Below are positions 59,510-64,000 of a stretch of DNA of 64,000 nucleotides, one piece after another. Position 1 is the first letter of the stretch, and every line of letters starts with the position of its first letter. Location: assembly GCA_039989855.1 (NCBI GenBank), contig JBDXGZ010000001.1, positions 248,001-312,000 on the forward strand, in the 5' to 3' direction. A program made the position numbers and the translations under genes. This DNA is from CALFVT01 sp039989855 (GTDB lineage Bacteria > Pseudomonadota > Alphaproteobacteria > Caulobacterales > Maricaulaceae). The notes beneath the pieces were generated by a model that did not search any database, was not told where the DNA came from, and saw only the letters and a program-made list of their open reading frames with translations.

Positions 59510-60222
59510 GCGATGGCGTCTTTAAGGGTGAATTTATTTTCGTAAAGAGCTTTGCCAATAATAACCCCGTGCGGGTTTAACGCCTTTAGTTCACGCACAT
59601 GCTCCAAGTTGCCGACGCCACCCGAAGTGATGAGGTCTATTTTTGGATAGCGTTTGATAATCTCTTTATAGAGCGTCACATTTGCGCCGCCCAAGACGCC
59701 GTCCTTACTAATATCTGTGACAAGAAGTGTTTTGACCTTTTCATAAGCCTCTATGACGTCCCAAATCGTTTCAGGGCTATCTTCCGTCCACCCTTTAAGG
59801 GCAGGGCGTGGTTGCCCATCTTGACCAATATTTACGTCGAGTGCGAGGACAATTTTATCGGCTCCAAATTCAGACATCCATGAGCTAACAAGTTTTTTAT
59901 TCGATACAGCAAGAGACCCAATAACGACACGCGCTATAGCACCGTCGAGTAAGCGTTTAATCTGTGCCGCGTCACGAATACCGCCGCCTGTTTGAACTTT
60001 CAAACCACTCTCGCTTGCAAGTCCCATGATAAGATCGCTTTGGGTGCTCATACCCAATTTGGCTCCATCAAGATCAACGACGTGCATCCATTCTGCCCCT
60101 GCATCTGCATAGGACTTTGCCACGTCCATCGGCGTAGCCTCATAATCTGTGCGTTGGTCAAAGTCACCCTTCACTAAGCGTACGCAACGACGGTCCATTA
60201 AATCAATAGCTGGAAAAATCAT
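59503..60222 (-). CDS. hisA: ProFAR isomerase HisA
   Basis: A 239-residue TIM-barrel isomerase of histidine synthesis. The catalytic aspartate is in FPAIDLMD (Asp7), VRLVKGDFDQRTDY follows, and the half-barrel repeats QTGGGIRD and TSGGVGNLEH are the phosphate sites. LVTDISKDG near 167-175 holds the second catalytic region. It overlaps hisF by 7 bp and hisH by 4 bp. Confidence 0.97.
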   Translation of the reverse strand: MIFPAIDLMDRRCVRLVKGDFDQRTDYEATPMDVAKSYADAGAEWMHVVDLDGAKLGMSTQSDLIMGLASESGLKVQTGGGIRDAAQIKRLLDGAIARVVIGSLAVSNKKLVSSWMSEFGADKIVLALDVNIGQDGQPRPALKGWTEDSPETIWDVIEAYEKVKTLLVTDISKDGVLGGANVTLYKEIIKRYPKIDLITSGGVGNLEHVRELKALNPHGVIIGKALYENKFTLKDAIAC

Positions 60223-60821
60223 GAACTTTTACCTTTTGCGAAATTCTCAAGTATTTTAGCGCCCACGGCGCTACTGCGTTCAGGGTGAAACTGACATCCT
60301 GATACATTTTTATGTTGAACAATTGCGGAGAATTGCTCGCCATAAGTCGCACTTGCAACCGTGTAATCGCCCAGAGGCACAGCGTAGCTATGAACAAAAT
60401 AAGCGTAGTCACCCTGGTTTATGCCGTTTAGGAGCTGTACTGTTTTCGTCACATTCAAGATGTTCCAGCCCATATGCGGTGAGGGCGCTCCGTGCGTATC
60501 TAATACGCCAACGCGTCCTGGTATAAGGCCGAGGCCTATTGTTTCTACGTCGCCTTCTGTGAGCGTTTTAAACAAGAGCTGCATACCCAGACAAATGCCT
60601 AATGTTGGCTGTGTAAGGCTGCGTAACGTCTCAAGTAAGCCACGGTCTTTAATCTTTTGCATGGCGTAAGGGGCAGCGCCTACACCGGGGATTAGCACCT
60701 TATCCGCAGAGGCAACCTCCGACGGATCCTGTGAAATAAACACTGGAATATCAAGACGTTCAAAAGCAAACTTAACGGATGCAAGATTAGCGCATCCCGT
60801 ATCAACAATGACAAGTGACAT
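60219..60821 (-). CDS. hisH: Imidazole glycerol phosphate synthase, glutaminase subunit HisH
   Basis: A 200-residue class I glutaminase. The triad is Cys77 in LGICLGMQLL, His179 and Glu181 in CQFHPERS. IPGVGAAPYAM near 44-54 and MGWNIL near 117-122 are typical. It passes ammonia to HisF. It overlaps hisA by 4 bp and lies 3 bp after the HisC-HisB fusion gene. Confidence 0.97.
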   Translation of the reverse strand: MSLVIVDTGCANLASVKFAFERLDIPVFISQDPSEVASADKVLIPGVGAAPYAMQKIKDRGLLETLRSLTQPTLGICLGMQLLFKTLTEGDVETIGLGLIPGRVGVLDTHGAPSPHMGWNILNVTKTVQLLNGINQGDYAYFVHSYAVPLGDYTVASATYGEQFSAIVQHKNVSGCQFHPERSSAVGAKILENFAKGKSS

Positions 60822-60824
60822 GAT

Positions 60825-62471
60825 TTATAGCACGCCCTTCGTCGATGGAATATCCCCGCCAACACGTGCGAAAGCAGGGCGTAGCGCCCGACCGACACCT
60901 TTAAAGCAGGCTTCGATAATGTGGTGAGAATTGTCACCGTCAACGTCAATGTGAATAGCCGCGCCTAAAGTTTGCGCGAGGCTTTCGAAGAAATGCGGAC
61001 ACATTTCGACAGGGAAGTCGCCGACATGATCCGTTGGAAACTTTCCTTTAAACACAGCCGCAGGCCGTCCCGATAAATCAATCGCAACTCGTGCTTGAGT
61101 TTCATCCATCGGCATAATAAATCCGTAGCGTCCAATTCCTGCCTTATCTCCTAAAGCTTTTTTGAGCGCACTACCAAAGGCGAGGGCGGTATCTTCAACT
61201 GTGTGGTGGGCATCAATTTCGAGGTCACCCTTGCAGGTTAACGTCAGTCCCATGCCGCCGTGCTTGGCAATTTGCTCTAACATGTGATCGAAGAAGCCAT
61301 TGCCCGTTTCAATTTCAACTTTTGATGTATCGTCAAGATTGACGCGAACGGCAATATCAGTTTCATTGGTTTTACGAAACTCCTCGCCAATACGGTCATA
61401 ACTCTCACCTTGAGGCGTTATGCCTAAGGCTATGAGGGCAATGTCATTTTCTTCGGGCGACCCAATAGAGAGGCGAAAGTGATTAGCAAGCTTACTGCGG
61501 AAGTCTCTTGTTTTGACATTATATTGCGACAGAGCCGATAGTAACCTGTCCACGTCAGAGGTTTCAAATAAGATGAAGTTGGCATCACTCGGATAGGCCG
61601 TCTTTACGAATGGGGAGCTTTCCATGAGGTCGAACACTCGTTGCCGCTCGGTCACCCAAAGCTGCAAACGCGTCATGTGTACAGCCATAGCCGCTGGCGC
61701 GAGCGCGAGGTTCACGACCTTTTCAACGGGACGCGGAACAGGGTAAGGCGGTAAGACTTTTAGCATCAATCCAATAATTTCTGAATCAGCTATACAAACG
61801 CCGAGACGCACACCCGCAAGTCCATACACTTTAGACAGCGTACGGGTCACAATCAAATTACGGTAAGTCCCTTGAAGGCTGACGTTTGAGGTGAGCGGTG
61901 AAAACTCAATATAAGCTTCATCGACCACAATTAAAGTTTCGGGATTATCCGCGCAAAGTGTTTCAATCGCGTCCGCGCCTAGGCTGTTGCCTGTCGGATT
62001 GTTCGGTGAGCATAGAAAGACGATCTTTGGTGCGTCTGACTTTATGGCTTTATCAATCGCAGGAACGTCCCATTCAAAGCCGTCTTTAAGGGGTACATCA
62101 ATAATTTCTGCCCCTTGAATTTGCGCTGCCGTTTTAAAGTAACCAAAGGTCGGCGTGCAAACTAGAATTTTGTCTTGTCCTGCCTCGCAAAACGTACGCA
62201 GCAAGACTTCAATCGCTTCATCGGCTCCGCGCCCTGTCATCAAACGGTCTGGTGTCACGCCGTAAAGGTCGGCAAGTCGTTGTTGTAGGCCAGCAGGTTG
62301 TTGCGCAGGATAACGGTTATAATCCGCAACACTGCTATTGCTTGGTGGCGGTGTCCACGGGCTTTCATTTGCATCTAAATGCAAGGCAGAGGTTGAACCT
62401 CCACGGGCTGAATATGCTGACATTTCCACAATAGCATCTCGGGCGATCGTAAGTGGCCAAGTTTTACTCAT
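60825..62471 (-). CDS. HisC-HisB fusion: histidinol-phosphate aminotransferase + imidazoleglycerol-phosphate dehydratase
   Basis: A 548-residue single open frame that joins two his enzymes. Residues 1 to about 350 are HisC: LDANESPW near 32-39, CSPNNPTGN near 154-162, and the PLP lysine Lys214 in RTLSKVYGLAGVRLG, ending in FRLSIGSPEEND. Residues about 360-548 are HisB dehydratase: RKTNETDIAV, GFFDHMLEQ, DAHHTVEDT at 420-428, DNSHHIIEACFK near 513-524 and the terminal PSTKGVL. The linker is only about 12 residues. The dehydratase half is the enteric/Bacteroidetes type (FFDHM, VGD, KGVL) and has no HAD phosphatase. The gene overlaps hisD by 4 bp. No stop or frameshift is visible at the junction. 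Confidence 0.95.
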   Translation of the reverse strand: MSKTWPLTIARDAIVEMSAYSARGGSTSALHLDANESPWTPPPSNSSVADYNRYPAQQPAGLQQRLADLYGVTPDRLMTGRGADEAIEVLLRTFCEAGQDKILVCTPTFGYFKTAAQIQGAEIIDVPLKDGFEWDVPAIDKAIKSDAPKIVFLCSPNNPTGNSLGADAIETLCADNPETLIVVDEAYIEFSPLTSNVSLQGTYRNLIVTRTLSKVYGLAGVRLGVCIADSEIIGLMLKVLPPYPVPRPVEKVVNLALAPAAMAVHMTRLQLWVTERQRVFDLMESSPFVKTAYPSDANFILFETSDVDRLLSALSQYNVKTRDFRSKLANHFRLSIGSPEENDIALIALGITPQGESYDRIGEEFRKTNETDIAVRVNLDDTSKVEIETGNGFFDHMLEQIAKHGGMGLTLTCKGDLEIDAHHTVEDTALAFGSALKKALGDKAGIGRYGFIMPMDETQARVAIDLSGRPAAVFKGKFPTDHVGDFPVEMCPHFFESLAQTLGAAIHIDVDGDNSHHIIEACFKGVGRALRPAFARVGGDIPSTKGVL

Positions 62472-63769
62472 GATTGATTGCTCTCTAAGCGGAGTGATAC
62501 GGCGCGGCGGTGCGCTTCTAAGCCTTCAAGGTTGGCGAGGCGTTCTACGGTTGGCCCTAAGAGGCGCAGCCCGTCTAAGGTCAATTCTTGAACGCTGATA
62601 TGTTTCATAAAACTCTCGAGTGTTACGCCGCTATAGGCGCGCGCCGCCCCATAAGTCGGGAGCGTGTGATTGGTTCCGCTTGCGTAATCACCGACAGACT
62701 CAGGGGTCCACGGCCCTAAAAATATAGAGCCTGCATTTTGAATATCGCCGACATAACTCTCTGGATTTTTGGTCTGCAAAATCAAATGCTCTGGAGCGTA
62801 GTCATTAATGATGGCTAATTGATCCGTGCGCTCAGACGCGATGATAAGGCGCGCAAAGGATAGAGAGCATTCTGCTATATCTCTGCGGGGTAGCGTCGCG
62901 ACTTGGCGGTTTATTTCGTCTTGGATAGAGGCGGTTACAGCTGCAGTCGAGCAAACACCAATCACCTGCGCGACTTTATCATGCTCCGCTTGAGAGAGTA
63001 GGTCGGAGGCCACAAATACGGGGTTAGCCGTGTCGTCGGCAATGACCATGGCTTCACTTGGGCCTGCGGGCATATCAATCGCAGGACCACCAGGGGCTTG
63101 AGCTGCAAGGGACTTGGCTGCGGCAACATACATATTTCCGGGGCCAAATATTTTATCACAGGCGGGAATGCTTTCTGTGCCGTAGGCGAGGGCGGCAATA
63201 GCTTGTGCGCCGCCGCAAGCAAAAATATCTGTGACGTCGCAAAGATAAGCAGCGGCTAAAATCGCAGGATTGATCCGTCCGTCTTTACTGGGCGGCGTAA
63301 CAATAACGCGGCGCGTAACGCCTGCGACTTTCGCAGGGATTGCTAGCATTAAGAGCGTTGAGACAAGCGGCGCGGTTCCGCCGGGCACATAAAGCCCGGC
63401 AGAACTAATCGCACGCGCTTCACGGCGGCAGGTGACACCGGGCATGGTTTCAACGGATATATTGTCAGGGATTTGCGCGCTATGAAAGCGCTCTATATTG
63501 GCTTTGGCTGTTTCAAGGGCTGCCTTATCATCCACGTCTAAACTCTTCCACGCAGCTTCACACACAGACATATCCACACGAAGGTTATCCAATGTAACGC
63601 CGTCAAACTTTGCCGTATAGTCAAGGACAGCTTTATCACCGTCGCTTTTTACTGCGGCCATGATGGTTGCGACATCGGCAACGACCGTAGGGTCGTTCAT
63701 CGCCTCAGGACGAGAGAGAACTGCTTTACGATCAGCGTCAGATAAAGATTTCCAGTCAAAAACCTTCAT
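62468..63769 (-). CDS. hisD: Histidinol dehydrogenase
   Basis: A 433-residue HisD. It oxidises histidinol to histidine in two NAD-linked steps. Marks are SSAGLYVPGGTAPL near 122-135, KIFGPGNMYVAAAK near 206-219, IDMPAGPSEAMVIAD near 229-243, and the zinc ligands in SQAEHDK and GTNHTLPTYG. The C-terminal YASGTNHTLPTYG and the VQELTLDGLRLL stretch are the enteric/Bacteroidetes form, not the usual alphaproteobacterial PNHVLPT-RAR form. It overlaps the HisC-HisB gene by 4 bp and follows hisG by 5 bp. Confidence 0.97.
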   Translation of the reverse strand: MKVFDWKSLSDADRKAVLSRPEAMNDPTVVADVATIMAAVKSDGDKAVLDYTAKFDGVTLDNLRVDMSVCEAAWKSLDVDDKAALETAKANIERFHSAQIPDNISVETMPGVTCRREARAISSAGLYVPGGTAPLVSTLLMLAIPAKVAGVTRRVIVTPPSKDGRINPAILAAAYLCDVTDIFACGGAQAIAALAYGTESIPACDKIFGPGNMYVAAAKSLAAQAPGGPAIDMPAGPSEAMVIADDTANPVFVASDLLSQAEHDKVAQVIGVCSTAAVTASIQDEINRQVATLPRRDIAECSLSFARLIIASERTDQLAIINDYAPEHLILQTKNPESYVGDIQNAGSIFLGPWTPESVGDYASGTNHTLPTYGAARAYSGVTLESFMKHISVQELTLDGLRLLGPTVERLANLEGLEAHRRAVSLRLESNQS

Positions 63770-63774
63770 TGGGC

Positions 63775-64000
63775 TTAGCTCATCATTTTTTCAATAGGGA
63801 GAACGAGTATGGCGCGTGCGCCGAGTGCTTTGAGGTCTTCAAGCGTTTCCCAAAAGATGTTTTCGGTACAGACGGCTTGCAGGGCCACAAGTTCATCATT
63901 GCCCGCCAAAGGGATGATTGTCGGTGCATCAGCGCCGGGAAGAAGGGCTGTTATTTCTTTAAGTTTTTCCTTCGGTGCATTGAGCATGATATATTTTGTC
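63775..64000 (-). CDS. hisG: ATP phosphoribosyltransferase, long form, C-terminal part
   Basis: The 3' end of hisG; the gene runs off the right edge. The visible 75 residues are the ACT-like regulatory domain that only long-form HisG has (KYIMLNAP, ALLPGADAPTIIPLAG, FWETLEDLKALGA, ILVLPIEKMM). It is very like the E. coli C-terminus. HisG performs the first, histidine-inhibited step of the pathway. Many Alphaproteobacteria use the short HisG with a HisZ partner instead. It lies 5 bp upstream of hisD and would be the first or an early gene of the his operon. Confidence 0.93.
   Translation of the reverse strand, partial: TKYIMLNAPKEKLKEITALLPGADAPTIIPLAGNDELVALQAVCTENIFWETLEDLKALGARAILVLPIEKMMS

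Noticed and set aside
58152..63769. Long open frames antisense to and overlapping the his genes
   Set aside because: They are shadows of strongly coding his genes and lack domains or ribosome sites.

Overview
This window is chromosomal DNA of a low-to-mid GC alphaproteobacterium, most likely a marine member of the Hyphomonadaceae/Maricaulales (Hellea-, Robiginitomaculum- or Litorimonas-like). The taxonomic call is inference. It rests on 5-aminolevulinate synthase (C4 haem route), a glyA-nrdR-rib-nusB-thiL block, a Cbp3-type cytochrome bc1 chaperone, an NDUFS4-like complex I subunit, aspartate/glutamate leucyltransferase, a recG-sdhE-mfd block and a PopA-like cell-cycle protein. The DNA is gene-dense, with about 59 protein genes, four single tRNA genes and no gap over 300 bp once the tRNAs are counted. 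I saw no insertion sequence, prophage, CRISPR array or rRNA. Both edges cut genes: parC at the left and hisG at the right.

Layout. 1-2.4 kb: parC 3' end, LemA and an M48 membrane protease. 2.4-8.5 kb, minus strand: a TakP-like TRAP transporter (P, Q and M subunits), bpt and an SLC13 permease with TrkA_C domains. 8.5-13.2 kb: a beta-hydroxyacid dehydrogenase, the divergent pair hemB/hemA, and glyA. 13.2-18.1 kb: nrdR, riboflavin genes, nusB and thiL, tightly packed. 18.1-24.5 kb: bamE, cytochrome bc1 chaperone, plsX-fabH-ihfA-merR, tRNA-Pro(GGG), ctaA and an orphan lipoprotein. 24.6-31.3 kb: rplM-rpsI, argC, a small lipoprotein, an AlaC-like aminotransferase, glpX and recJ. 31.3-34.8 kb: three tRNAs around a DUF192 protein, a solitary HerA-like ATPase and the NDUFS4-like subunit. 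34.9-39.6 kb, minus: a CE15-like esterase, metC, cysK and a DUF3089 protein. 39.7-46.4 kb: DUF502, recG, sdhE, mfd. 46.4-53.5 kb: a PopA-like protein, an M2 (ACE-like) peptidase, hemH, a P-loop kinase with thrC, and an XRE-cupin regulator. 53.6-58.1 kb: cysG-DUF2849-cysI-DUF934/cysH, a siroheme and sulfate-reduction operon. 58.2-64 kb, minus: a histidine operon.

How the genes work together. Most of the window is biosynthetic housekeeping: tetrapyrrole (hemA, hemB, hemH, ctaA, cysG), riboflavin, histidine, sulfur assimilation (reduction to sulfide, then cysK and metC), threonine, arginine and fatty-acid initiation. Respiratory accessory factors with mitochondrial counterparts recur. Accessory functions are 2-oxoacid/dicarboxylate uptake, a possible glucuronoyl esterase for plant or algal polysaccharide, and an ACE-like peptidase.

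The most notable points are: (1) a HisC-HisB fusion inside a histidine operon whose order, long-form HisG and HisIE fusion look enteric/Bacteroidetes-like rather than alphaproteobacterial, with no histidinol-phosphate phosphatase in view; (2) a PopA-like protein with two pseudo-receivers and a dead GGDEF site but an intact RxxD c-di-GMP site; (3) a SutR-like XRE-cupin regulator divergent from the sulfur operon with a perfect 16-bp palindrome between them; (4) a DUF934-CysH fusion of APS-reductase type; (5) a shikimate-kinase-like protein coupled to thrC; (6) a RibBA whose second domain has lost its zinc ligands, next to a RibD that lacks its deaminase half.
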